From Pisaster brevispinus (taxonomy: Eukaryota > Echinodermata > Asteroidea > Forcipulatida > Asteriidae): a stretch of 64,000 nucleotides of DNA. Under the pieces are notes generated by a model. The model made no database searches and was not told the DNA's origin. It was given only the letters and a program-made list of their open reading frames with translations. A program made the translations under genes and the position numbers. Positions 1-12,900 of the stretch are shown in pieces; the stretch's first letter is position 1, and each line of letters opens with the position of its first letter. The DNA lies in assembly GCA_023634235.1 (NCBI GenBank), contig JAMKCF010000031.1, forward strand, positions 1,116,001-1,180,000, given 5' to 3'.

Positions 1-680
1 CATCAAGGAGAGTTACAATTTTTTATCGCAACTAGTCTGGACGATCACAATTGTTTTAGTGTTTACAATAATTTAGTAACTGATGTTATGATGTCTGTGG
101 ACAGGTGGACTGACTCACTGACTGCTGAGACTGAGACTGAGTCTTGAGAGTGAGTGAGAGTGAGATCAATAATAGGATTATTCAATAGCTGCCTCCCCTG
201 TTGCAGTCAGTGCCTCCACCCCATCAAGTTAAATAGAAATACTCACTGACTTACTCTGCGCATTTTAAACACATTGTAATTTTGTTTTATCTTATTCAAT
301 CTAGAGCTCCAAACACGACAGGAGAAAGCAAAACTTACCTCGACCATGATCACGAATGAATAGTTCAATACTTCACTATGATTATGAAATTATTGTAGAA
401 TTAAACGACAAAAACACTGCCATAAACTTAGTATTTTTAAATATGTACACCACATGTACACAGTGCATGTGTCTGACTCCCAGACTCAGTCAGCATAATA
501 CAGCATCACTCAATTTTGGTCTGGTAAATCAAGTAATGCATATTCAATATTATGGGCGGAGCATTGTGTACTTTGACCCTAGGCTTGTCTCAAGCCTGGC
601 TGACAATTCGACAGGTATGGGCTATGTAGAACCTTCATAAATAGCCTCATATAGAGACTAGACAATCTATCCCTCTCTTC
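1..680. other. Upstream non-coding region of WASL
   Basis: No convincing gene. There is a short GACT/GAGT-rich simple stretch around 108-165. A 94-codon open frame at 356-640 has no recognisable domain and is treated as chance. Confidence 0.5.
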
Positions 681-689
681 TTTTCGCGG

Positions 690-979
690 AAGTAAATGTT
701 CAGGAGGAGACTCATATTTTGTTACCAGTTTGTCTCCGGCGTTGTGGTAAGTGTGGACTTAATTTACTTCCCCAATTAATTAGTAAGTGACTAGCTGTTT
801 TCTAAAGTGAATTGTAGCATTCCCTTGCACTAGATTGAGTGTGATCTTTATGAATTATGTGTTACAGTTCTTGGTAGGACGCTTGGGGAGGAAGCCCAAC
901 AACTCGCTGGCCTCATCTATGACAACATTTTGAGATACAGTCAGACAACTTTTAGTTTACTACCTGATAAGCAGCCGAA
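690..979 (+). other. WASL: Probable 5' untranslated exons of WASL
   Basis: A consensus donor (GTGGTAAGTG) at 747 and an acceptor (TTACAG) ending at 867 suggest a small non-coding first exon ending at 746 and a second exon starting at 868 that runs into the start codon at 980. The stretch just upstream (ATTTTCGCGGAAG, near 680) could hold the transcription start and contains a GGAAG Ets-like core. This is inferred from splice signals only; RNA-seq would settle it. Confidence 0.45.
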
Positions 980-3900
980 ATGGCGAACACAGGGAATCAA
1001 CAGCGAAAACAACAATCGCAAAGTAATAATCGACCCTCTAAACTACTCAGCCAGTCCGAAAATGACCAACTGTTTAACCTTATGGGAAGGAGGTGTGCGG
1101 TAAGTGAATTTTGCCAAAATGTAATTTCCTCCCCGACTCAATTTAGCGAAAAAAAGAGGAAGCCCTACTAGCCTGCGTATACGTTTAGATAATATTAAGA
1201 ATAGATTAGTACTTGTGTTGTTATCAACATAAATGTAGACAAGTTCAGACTGAAGGAAGGGGAAAATAATAGTTAATAAATATTATCAATAAATATGTTC
1301 AAATTAAGAAAATGTAGGTATAACAAATTTTAGTTGCGATGATCCTAACCCGCCATCCTCCCGACAGTGGCAGACCAGAGGGAGGATGGAGGGTTACGAT
1401 CATAAACTAAACATTCAAGCTCGTCCCTGATGCCTACAGTACCAATCCATGCCCCCCACATGCCTCCCATTATTTTAGGTGCCATGAGCACCAAAAAAGG
1501 GGAAAATACATGCGCTTTATGTTTTATCAAATTGGGCCCTGGACTATACTTATTACATCTTGAAAAAGTGACGTGTCGTGGCCGAGCGGTTAAGAGCACC
1601 GGATTCAAGCTCTTGTGTTTCTGATCAGGAGAGTGTGGGTTCGAGTCCCATTCATTCATGGCACTTGTGTCCTTGAGCAAGATACTTTACCATTATTTGC
1701 TTTGTCCTTCCGATGGGACATTAAGCCGTAGGTCTCATAGTACTAGGATTGGTAGTGCATGACGAGTAAAAGAACCCAGAACACTTATCCTTGATGAGTA
1801 GGGGTTCACGAGGTGTTTCTGGCTCCCATAGCAAGCACCCTTGTTTATACATGTAGGTTTCCTCAGGCTTGCAAACTACAGTGATAAAGTTCAGTTATGC
1901 CATGTATGGGGCATCCTCGGTTTCATTACCAGAAATATATAATAATAATAGTAATAATTTTAAAAACTTATCTGTTGACAGTCTCTGGCGACAGCTGTTG
2001 TACAGCTATTCCTTGCTCAGCCCCAAAACACCTGGACCAAGAAGCACTGTGGGGTTGCATGCTTCATAAAAGATGTGAACAAACGGTCATACTACATCAG
2101 GGTCTTTGATATAACGGTAAGAGGCCATAATCACAGCCGTTTATTGAGAAAGTTGCGACAACGTAAGCGATTAAAAGCCATTTACGGTCCAAAATGAATG
2201 GGGTACCAGACCAGACTGCACATTGGATTGTGCTGCATTTGGGCCAAAAATGGCATCCAGCAACCATGTGACCAGAGAAAACTGGTTCCTTTATGTTGCA
2301 ACTTTTTCAATACGCAGCTTTAGCCGACTGTTAAAAAAAGTAAGGTTTTTTTTCCTCAAAAAAATATTAAACATGACCCGATTCAGTATTTTGTCATTAT
2401 GGTCGATATCCAAATGTGTTAATAAAATCCTTATTGGCACGTAGGCCTACACACTATTATTGTTTTTTTATTTGTCAGCTTTAAAATTATAATTTTGATG
2501 AACGGGTACAAATTTTTTGTAGGGTAGCCAAAGTCAACAAACGTTAGGCCCCTACTTCATGTAAATGTCATGGCCATCCCATTATACTTTTATAACAAAT
2601 TGTCAACAGAGATTCTAAGTGGATTGATCTGTGAAGCCCCGCCCACATAGCAGCTGTCTATCAACTGTGCAAACAAGGGTAGCGTACATGTATATAACAC
2701 CCCAGTGAGTCTTGCTCTGCCGCACACAAAAGTCACAATGCAGCAATCCAACTTGTCAGACTTTCGTTGGACATTTTGGCATGTGCTCGCGATTTTGATA
2801 GGCCAGTGCATACTATGGGCAGAGTTCAACGGATTGTTTTAATGAGCTTTATATTGTTGCAGTCATTTCAGTTTTTTCCCGTCCAAATCATTGTAACCAA
2901 AGCTGGAAATGTCAAACAGTCTGGTGCCTTTTTGGCACAAAGAGAATGGGTATTGGCAATTTGTATTGAAGATAGGGAACCTAATGTAACAAAGATGGTG
3001 GCAGAATGACAAAGGTCCATTGATGACAATCTTTGTAGGAGGTTAAACGCATTATAGTTTTTTTCATAGCATTTCACGACACATTTTGTGAGGCCACACA
3101 ACATTTTGAAATAAGTTCCAGCTCCATTTTGTGTTATATCAGTAAAGTATTTACATGTGTTTTGAAGTAATCATTTTTGGCTATATAAATGTTGGCCCAA
3201 TGCCTAGCGGAATCCGGCTGAGATTTTTTTTACACTTTTAGGGGGTTAAGGTTTTAGTCAAAATCTTTTTCTTTCTTTTTTCTGCGAAATTTACTATTAA
3301 CAACTATAACAATTAATCTTTCCCCATCCTTTGATTCTACAGAAAGGGATGAAGGTATGGGAGCAAGAACTGTACAACCAGTTCAAGTACAATGTCATCA
3401 GTAACAAGCCCTTCTTTCATGTATTTGCAACAGACGTGAGTATTGCTGAAACTGTTGTATCGATATTTTTTTAGGTTTCTGGCTCCTCTGCATTGATGTA
3501 AACAGTTGTGCAACATTTCATGCTGTGTCACTGTGACTGTTATCGCGTTCATTTTTGCCGAGCAGAAAATAGTTCAGCATTGTTTCTTTTAAAAGCAGAA
3601 TTGGGCCTAGCTCTTTTGAAAATTGTGCCCCATTTTATTGTGCCAAATTGCAGATGGCAAATTGTTATTTCCGTTTTGTGGCTACACTTATTTTAAAATA
3701 CAATTTCCCCAGCAGAGCCACTGACTCATGCTTGGCGCTAAACAAATTATTAATAAATGGAGGGCTTCCTTTTTAATTGATAAGGATTACTTGGACATTG
3801 AGGCCGTGATTCCGAATTAAAGTCATTAGACTCACTTATACCATTCCTCACAATTTATTACCTTCTTTGGGAATATCAATAATTAAATAAGTACTAAGGT

Positions 3901-6900
3901 TAAACCATGAATATATCTATTGTTAACAAAAAACGCTACCCTAGTACATTGACCTGTTTTTAATTGCGAAAAAAAGAGTTAGTTTAAAGTTATGCTTGCT
4001 TCATGTGAGGTCAGTGCCAGGACAAAGAAAAGGGTCTGGTGCTCTTTAACAGTTAACTAAAGCATACAAAGTGAACTTTGGGTGCTACACAGGGGTGCCA
4101 CTCCTATTACTATTTTGCAAAAAAATATATATATCACTTTTCGAGGGGGAACTCCTACTATAATAACACAGGGGAATGGCACTCCCTTACAGTAGCAAAA
4201 TCAATGGTCAACAAAAAAAGACCTTATGCTCGACCAAAACAAGATGCCATTTGTCAGAAACTGTGGGGTAAAAATTTAAGTAATTAGACTTCTAAAAATG
4301 CAGAAAGTTTCCATTTGAATATCCATTGAAATCGAGGACTTCAGGGGATCTGGGTGTTTTGACAGCGAGGACGTCCTCATTCTTCTTCTGTGTACAAAAC
4401 TAATGGGGGCATCTAAAAAATATAAAAAAGTAAGACCAAGACCAATGAGAATTCCTTGATCATGGCTCACTTCATATACTTGATCTATCTCGATTGATAC
4501 CTGAAGCGAAATGATTATTTAATCAAGAATTCTAGTCTTGGTTCCAAAACGCTGCTGTTGTGTAAGTCGCAAAGAAAATCATCGTCGACAGGGGGCACTA
4601 AAAACCCAGGTGGGCTGATAGCGCCTTCTGTCAGTCATGATGGATTACACAAATTCTTCATAAGTCCTCCAGATGATTTTGAAAGACTCGGAGAAAGTTA
4701 GTGTCAAAATTCTAATTTGTGAGAGATTTAATTTAAGTAAAGGAATTATGTAAGAACGAGTTGATTTTTTTCCCTTCTAGAAATGCTGGGCAGCCCTGAA
4801 CTTTGCCAATGATTCAGAAGCCAATGAATTTTCTCAAGCTGTCTTGGAAAAGCTTCAGGCTAAGCAGCAACGTAGAGCAGGTAAGTTCCTCTCACTAAAA
4901 GAGGAAGGGAAATCACCAACTCAGTTTTGTGATGTACTCTTTTTCCAATAGATAGAATCCTCATGTGGGTGGGGAAAAAGTTACAAGTCTCTAATCTCAC
5001 GTCCAAATGGTGTGAAATGCCATTGTATTTGATACCCTTCCAGTGCAAAATTTGGCAACATCCAAAATATCTGATGACATTATTCTGGGTTGTACATTTT
5101 GTACAGTGATGTTTTGGTTCATTCCTGACTCTCAATAGCATTTAATCAAAACGGCATTTAATATGATATTTTGACTGATCAAAATTTCCTCTTTAGAATG
5201 TAAAGATCCATTAGTTGTTGAAATCCAATGAAGTGATGAAGAGAGAGGACTCAGCGAAGTCAATGCTGCAAGTCTTGTTCTGGTCACTGTATATGAAAAG
5301 AACATGGCCCAAAAACTAAATGCTGTTTCTTCGTCTTTATCCAGAATTTGAAAGACTTAACAGCTAACAATTATTTACAAATGAAAATTGTTAATCAAAC
5401 AGATGTCCATGTCTGAACTTGCTCTATGAACCAGTCTTTTGTAGCCCGTACGTGCAAGTGCTGTGGGCTGTGCTGTCATTGCTAGGACGCTGGCAGCACA
5501 GGGTTTTTGTACACAAAGACATTAAACAAAATTGTTGTTCTGCACGGCACTTATGCGTATGGATTGGTCTAGCAAATGTAGGATTGCAGAAATACCACTG
5601 TTAAATGAGCATTACGCTTTGTGCAATTTTTATATCATTTGTTATTTGCTGGATTTTGCTGGTTTGATCATAGTATTAGTAGTGAGCAAGCAAACTAAAT
5701 AGAACTGTGTGTCTGTTTGCCTACTTAAATTCTCTGTTGTTACTGTTATTTTATTTCAGAAAAGAAACGTCAGGCCCCACCGGCTCCTTCCAGGAACCGC
5801 CCAAGCGCTGCGCCTCCATTGCCTGCCCCCAGTAAGTATCACCCGTTTTGATCAAGCTCTCATTTATAAGCCTACACTTGTATCAATTGAGAATTTACGC
5901 TGGATAATTATTATCGGATCTGACAACGGATAAACTTGGGCCATGTCCGGATTGGCAGCTACGGCTATGGCTGTTGTTAAGGGTGTTGTTTCACATGTTC
6001 ATGTGATGATCAAGCTATAGCCATAGCTGCTAATTCGGAAATGGCCTTATAAACCATGTCACCTTGTTTACAAAAAAGAGTGACCTTGTACTATCCAGAG
6101 CATTTCCTGGCAGGCAAGATACTAAACACTGGTCATATGAGGAATTTTACATCTTGTATCATTATTAACACATACAATCAAGAATTGCCACAATAATGGT
6201 TGAACAAGTTTTGAGATGTTTCCCCTCTTTTTTTTACCAAAACTTTGTAAAAATCTGACAGTGCCATTTCCATAAAATGACTTAAATACTCCTCTGTTGA
6301 ACTGTGTAGAAATCTTGCCTTCGGGAAGTCTGGCTCAGTGGCTTTTTTGTAAACGTGATGTCACCATTTACACGGCCATGATCTTTTCTTTGTTGACAAA
6401 GAGACAGATGATGTGTTTGGTTTGAAGTGTATGTTACATCATTGGTTTCTAATCTGATGCTGAAAATGTGGGCGTAAGAAAAACTATACATAAATATAAC
6501 GAACACTTCATACCATGTACATGTATCCATTCCAAACTCCCATGTATGATAAGCTGTGGTTGTGGGTGCTTCTGCTGAGATTGTGCCTTTAGCCCTTTTC
6601 ACACTGTATCTCTTAACCCCGTGGAATACAGCCCTGGGGAGGCCCTGGGAGCTTTTTTTACCCCGCAGTTACCCGGCACACTTTCACACTGTGTCCCCAG
6701 TCTTTCGGTTGCACATTTCAAGAATACCCCAGGGTTTGACCGCTTACCCCTACTCCAGAGCAGGGGTGGCTGTTCCCCGGGGTATGCCCATTTGCCAGGG
6801 TAGATCAGGGGTAAACGAACCAAGTGTGATAACGGTCGGCCGTTATTACCCGGGTTGCCCCCGGGGAATGGAGTAGTGTGTGAAAAGGGCATACTAGAGC

Positions 6901-9900
6901 AGTAGTTTTGAATTGCTTTGAGCTGCTTTAGCGGTTGTTGGTGCTGCCTTAATGGTCTCCATGACCAGCACGTACAGGATATCTATCAAGTTGCGAAGAT
7001 GCAAGTTATAAGTTTGCTTTGTGGTGTAAAAATTAAAACTGCGTAGTTCCTTGTTACATGAATAAGTCAAAACAACATGCTATAACACAACACTCTATGC
7101 CAAAGAACAGGTAATTTCTGCCAAAACTTACAACTGGGTTCATTTCCTCATGAAATAAATAATCATTTTTAATACTAGAGCTATCAAGTAATATTCCTAA
7201 TTAGGGACCATACATCCATCAGTATTTCTTAACATACAGAATGTATAAGACATCACATCACATTGATATCACGGCTAATGTTTCAGTTGTCTATAGCTTT
7301 TAATGACATTTTATATTTGAGAACTGTTTGTTTTTAGTGTCCGCATCACATTTAACAGTCCAAAAATCTCCAAAACAGATTCTTTTTTTGTTGTTGAATC
7401 AGTAAGACCTTCTAATTTTGTGATATTTGCTAGAGTCATTGTCTAAAAAGCTGCTGGAAGAGTTGCTTTAATAATAGTGTACATTTATGATGCGCCATGT
7501 CGGCCATAAATGACACTCCTGGCGCCAAAGTATCAAATCTGGTGTAGATTGTTAAGAATGATTTTATGAGACGTGGTATGCAAGGTAAGGGTGGCACGTA
7601 TTGCTGCCAGACCAGCAGGCAAACCTCTGAACTCTTTATGATAAGTGTGCTGGGTTCTTGTACATGCAGTACACAACACACAGGACCTACAGCTTTATGC
7701 CCCATCCGAAGGATGAAGCATTAATAGTCAAATGCCTTGCGTATGGACACAAGACTGGGTATCGAACCCACACTCTGCTGATCTGAAACACCAGAGCTTG
7801 AGTCCGGTGCCCTTGCCCACTCGCCCATGACATGCCACTTTTTGTTGTCTACTCATGTATGCATTGACATGGGAAATACTTCCACAAAGTCAGTAATTAT
7901 TTACCACTAGGCTCACTTATAACAAAGCTTGAGGACCCCAGTGGGATAAAAATGTAAACCCTTTGCTTGAAAAAGGAGTGAAAATTTGCTGTGAGCAGTG
8001 TCATCAACGTAACATATAGGCGCTCTGCCAGTCTGCTCATACAGCAATATTTTCATTGTCATGTTGACTACATGTAGGAGGCTTGTTAGTGAGCCAGCAG
8101 TAGGAAGTACATGTACATGTATTTATTAGCCTGCACTTATTCAAGCAAAATATGCAAATATGCAAATTAACCACTTCGGGTCGGTATTCCAAAAAAAGTT
8201 TCCGTGCCCACCCGCGGTATTATTTTTCGGAACTTTTTGGACCCTCTTGAGTAATTGTTTTCCTTTGAAAACATAATTGCCACAATGAAACCCTGACTTG
8301 ACAAAAGAAAGGTAGCAATGGCTCTCATAATTAGCGCTAGGATTTGATGTTGTCGTGCGAGAAAATATGAGCAGGCACACACTGTGAATGGCAAAACCAC
8401 ATTGCGTCTGTGCACTAACATTGTTGGTTTGCGAAATGGAGGGAACATCTCACCATTTTTTATGGGGCAGATGGCAGGCCTGGAATTAGACGGAGGCCAT
8501 AGCCTCTTGAGAAGTTTCCCATAGACTTTATATGTTTCCAATGGAAGTGCCCCTTGTATAATGAAAATGGCCTTGCCCTTTCAAAGATGAAATTCCAGGC
8601 ATGAGATGGTGGCGTGATGTATACCAGACTGTGTGCACAGCTCTATGGCGTTTGCCATCCATTAGTCTCTGTACTTATGTGGAATGGTATTAGCATATTT
8701 TGTTGGAAGGGCTAATTGCGATCATCTTGAGGTGGAGGGTTGTTTAGTGCAACAGCTTGTACATCTCACTCAGTTAATCACTCATCACTGAAAACAACCA
8801 GCCATTAAAGAAATGTAACCATACTCTAGAGATGATAGTCTAGCTATTTTGTATATCTGACAATCACTAAGTTGGTATAATCATTGTCTTTGGATGATAT
8901 CTATTAGAGAGAAAATAGAATTAGCAAACTACTTACCGACCACAATGACCTATGGTATAAATGCAAAAAAATAGTTAATGGCCCGACGTACATGTATAGA
9001 ACTTAGTAGAGTCTTTATCGAAGGCTAAACAAACCTTCGAGAAAGATTCTGCTAGGGTCGACACATCAGGCCATTAACTATTTTTTTTTAAACCAGGGTC
9101 AGTGGATCTGATACTTACCATTGAGTCGAGAATTTACAGTAACAATAGAAATCACAACATTATGTAGACATACTGTTGCTGTTGTGTTGACTTATTTTTT
9201 TATTATTGCTTTATTAATGCTTTGTATGTTTTCATTCAGGCAGTTTGTTTTTTTATTCCGTTTCTTCCTTGTGGCTTAGAACAGTACTATTGGAATCCTT
9301 TATTCCCCTCATGTCTTTTCGTCAACTGTTTTGGTTTCTTGTAGCTGCACCATGCCAAAGCTTTTGGTGGCCTAAAAGGTAGGGTCATACTTTGGTAATG
9401 ACCGTGGGAAACTTGTTGGTAATTTCTATCTGAAAGCTTACTTGTTATAAAGATGGTAATGATAGTGAGCATCCTGTAAAAGTACTTTGTCTGAAATGCC
9501 CTTGTTGATTAGCAATCAATCACAAAATTTGAATCTGAGAAACGATTCATGCATGAATCGTTTTTCAGATTTTTGAGGGTTGGTGTCTGTTCACAAGTCC
9601 TGCAGCCAGAGATGCGGTCGGTACCCGCTGTCACCTCGGAATGGATTCTATGTTCCTTGTGAAAATACCATGACCGTTTGTTTGCTGTTTTCTCTGCGAG
9701 TTGACACTGTATTCAGCTGTTCAACTTTCACAATTGATTTTTATTATATATTTGTTTATAAATTTGTCTATAAGTACGCATTACGTGGACAAAAACTAAA
9801 CGATGACCCTACCTTTAAATGAGACGAAACCTGACCATCATTTTTCTCACAAATTATTAGTGAATAGGAGAAGCTCATCAGCCGTCCCGGTGTCCCATTC

Positions 9901-12900
9901 TGATACCAGATTACATAGTAAAAGCGGATCACCATCCTACCGTCAGAAACAACGTCGGTTTTCTACCAGCGACTCCCACTCCCGTCGTGGTAATAGGTTC
10001 CCCTTTTTCCCCCCCATAAAAAACCCACTTCAAACTTGCCAGCAGTTTGTTTGTGGTTGCCTTTTATTTTAGAGTGTGCCTCATGCAGCAACAGGCTCCC
10101 AGCATGTCTTTCTTCCTAGAACTGACTTTGTTTCTTGCCGATCATCCTTTGATGTTTTTCGTGTCCAGTGTTCCTTAAGCGCATGGTGATATGGAGTGCT
10201 TTAACTTCCTTCCAATCAACTAACATTGTGCGATAGTGTATTTAAAACAAATTGTTGTAAACCCTTCTCCGTATAATGTAATGGGTCAATGCCTCATCCT
10301 GCAAAGTTGGAACTAGTGGGGTTCAAAAAAGATAGGCATTAACAAGAATTAATCTGGGCTAAAAAATCTGTCTCTTTTAGTATTTTTGAGGCTCAGGACT
10401 GCCTAGTAAATTTCCATTTTTCCTGGCTTGCTAAATCCCATCTGAAGTGCCTTGAATTTGTTATATTATTGTTATTTTTGTGTTTTATAATTTTTGTTTT
10501 TATTAACATCATTCTTACATATTTTGTATTTATTAATTGAATTTTTTTCAGGGGCGGGGGGGGGGGGGGGGGGGGCATACATTGCTGAAGCATACAGCAG
10601 TAAATTTGTGTGATTTAAATAACTGTACCCAGTTAAGAGTCAATGTAATCTACCAGGGCTTGATCTTCAGGAAAATCTCCACGAGACTACAAGTCTTGTA
10701 GCTCAAAACTGTATTCCTTTCCTCTATTTATATTTGTGGAACTCTTAGAGAGAAGGTGTGACTTGAAAGCTGAAGTAAAGTAAATCTGTATTAAGGTATA
10801 TTTGGAAAAAAATCTAGACTTAAAAACTTGTTTGGTTGGGAGGTAACTGCAGGCCTTGAGTTATGTAGAGGCCATATGTGATGTCAAATGAAACATGAAC
10901 TCTCAATCCAGTTACTACATGTACATGCGGGCGTGTTGACCGTCACATCACAAACAGAAGCTTTTTTAAGAGGTGCAGTCATTGTTATCGCGCCCTTATG
11001 CAGTAGCTCAATGAGAGTTCAGAATTCTATGTCTGGCCACAGACTCCCTTTTTTTCCTAACAAAATGTCTGTTGCAATCTTTATTGGTCTACCTAACACA
11101 GCTGGCCTACACACTAATAAAAGAAATTGCGTAAGGGAAACTAAGTGTGGACTTGGAATCCATCCATTTTGCTACTTTTCAGCGCATACAATTGGTTGCT
11201 GCATACCAGCTGTCAGACAAACTAACCAATCAGTGTGTTTCTCTTTCAGAAACCTACATGCATTTTTTGCCAGCATGCTGTCAGTCAACAGTTCCTTAAT
11301 ATTGTGTGTACTTGTTGGAGTAGCGTATAGATGCTTGAATGTTCTGAGACCAGTAAAAAGTCATTCTCTTTCCCCCTGAAGTTCTCTATTTCTGTTAAAC
11401 TTTAACAAGTTTACTTCTTTTCCATTATGCGAATCAAATGTCTTCTTTCCCGTTGCAACAAAAGAACGCAAAACAAACAAAGGAGTTGTAAACAATGCAA
11501 CTGCAAAAGGCAATACAAATAAATGCTGATTTTGTGTTTTTTAAAAACTGGAAATATTTTTTTTACACCAAAGTTAGCAGCAGGGCTAATTGAGAAGCCT
11601 TTTAGTTTTGTGTTTGACCTGAGCAGGGAGGGAAACGGGTCCAGAATTTTAAACAAATTGTTTGATAGTTGTTTAAAAAAAATTAAATAGAGGCTGAGAA
11701 GGTCAAAGTAAATGTCCTCAAAACCCCTTGCTGCTAGACTTACTGCAGAAATTTCAGAACAGTCTTCCTTTAAAGGTACTTCAGGGTCATAGATTGGTAA
11801 ATACTCCAAAAAGTGATATTGTTTGGATAATTTTATACCCAAAAAGGTTTGATCTGAGAAACAATTTATGCATGAATTGTTTCTCAGATTTCTGAGGGTT
11901 GGTGTCCGTCTATAAATGCTGTAGCCAGAGATGCGGTTGGTACCCGCTGTTACCTCACTAATTGTGGATGGATTTGACGCTCTTGTGAAAATACTGTGAT
12001 TTCTTTTGCTGTTTTCTCAGTATTACGTTGACAGAAACCAATCAAGGACTGTACCTTTAATTGGCTTTGTTTAAGAGAGAATGATTTATACATGTAGATA
12101 ACATAGTTAAGTGTTTAGATCCGATTTTCTCCCCATCTTGTGACACCCTCGTCACCTTCTTTTCTGTTGCAGTCAAGAGTGTATTCATTACAACCCTAAG
12201 AAACTCTATCTAGATGCAGAAGCAGTGGCAGTCCACTGCAATTTTTAATTGAAGTGGAAATTGTGCAATTCATATGTATTATCTGATTCTTAAATGCTGT
12301 AGCCTGCTTTCTTTGTACCAAGCCTGCTAGTATGTTAATGATTTCTATATCGCTACCAATTTCATATTCCTATTGCTCTAAAAACAGAAAAAGCAGGCAA
12401 ATTATTTCAGCCGCAAATGTACCTCCCTGCAAAAAGAAGTCAAGCTAAGAAAATCAAATCATGGCAAAAATGAACCATCATTGGAATGATTTCGTGGAGG
12501 TGAAATTTATTCTGTTTTTGTTTTCTTCATTAATTTTTCTTTAACGGCAGCTTTGGTTGCGGCTGTGGCTAGATTGGTATCACACATTTATATTGCCATC
12601 AGGCCATCAGCCATAGCCAAACTAACTGTGGACATGTTCTAAACTTTCAAATCATTGCTTGTGAAGCCAGTTTGTGTTTTCGTTGAACAGCACGAGTTCA
12701 AATTCTAATACAACATTCCTCCTAAACTTAATTCAACTTTATTAGGTAGCAATGCCCAACCTTCATCTCCAACAATTGACACAACTACAAGCAAGAAAAA
12801 GGACAAGAAAAAAGATAAGGGGAAGAAAGGGAAGATTACCAAAGCGGACATTGGAACACCACAAGATTTCAAGTAAGTATTCAAAATATTTCCAAGGACC

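Noticed and set aside
10888..11379. 163-codon plus-strand open frame in WASL intron 5
   Set aside because: No recognisable domain, no flanking splice sites, and composition typical of intron sequence.
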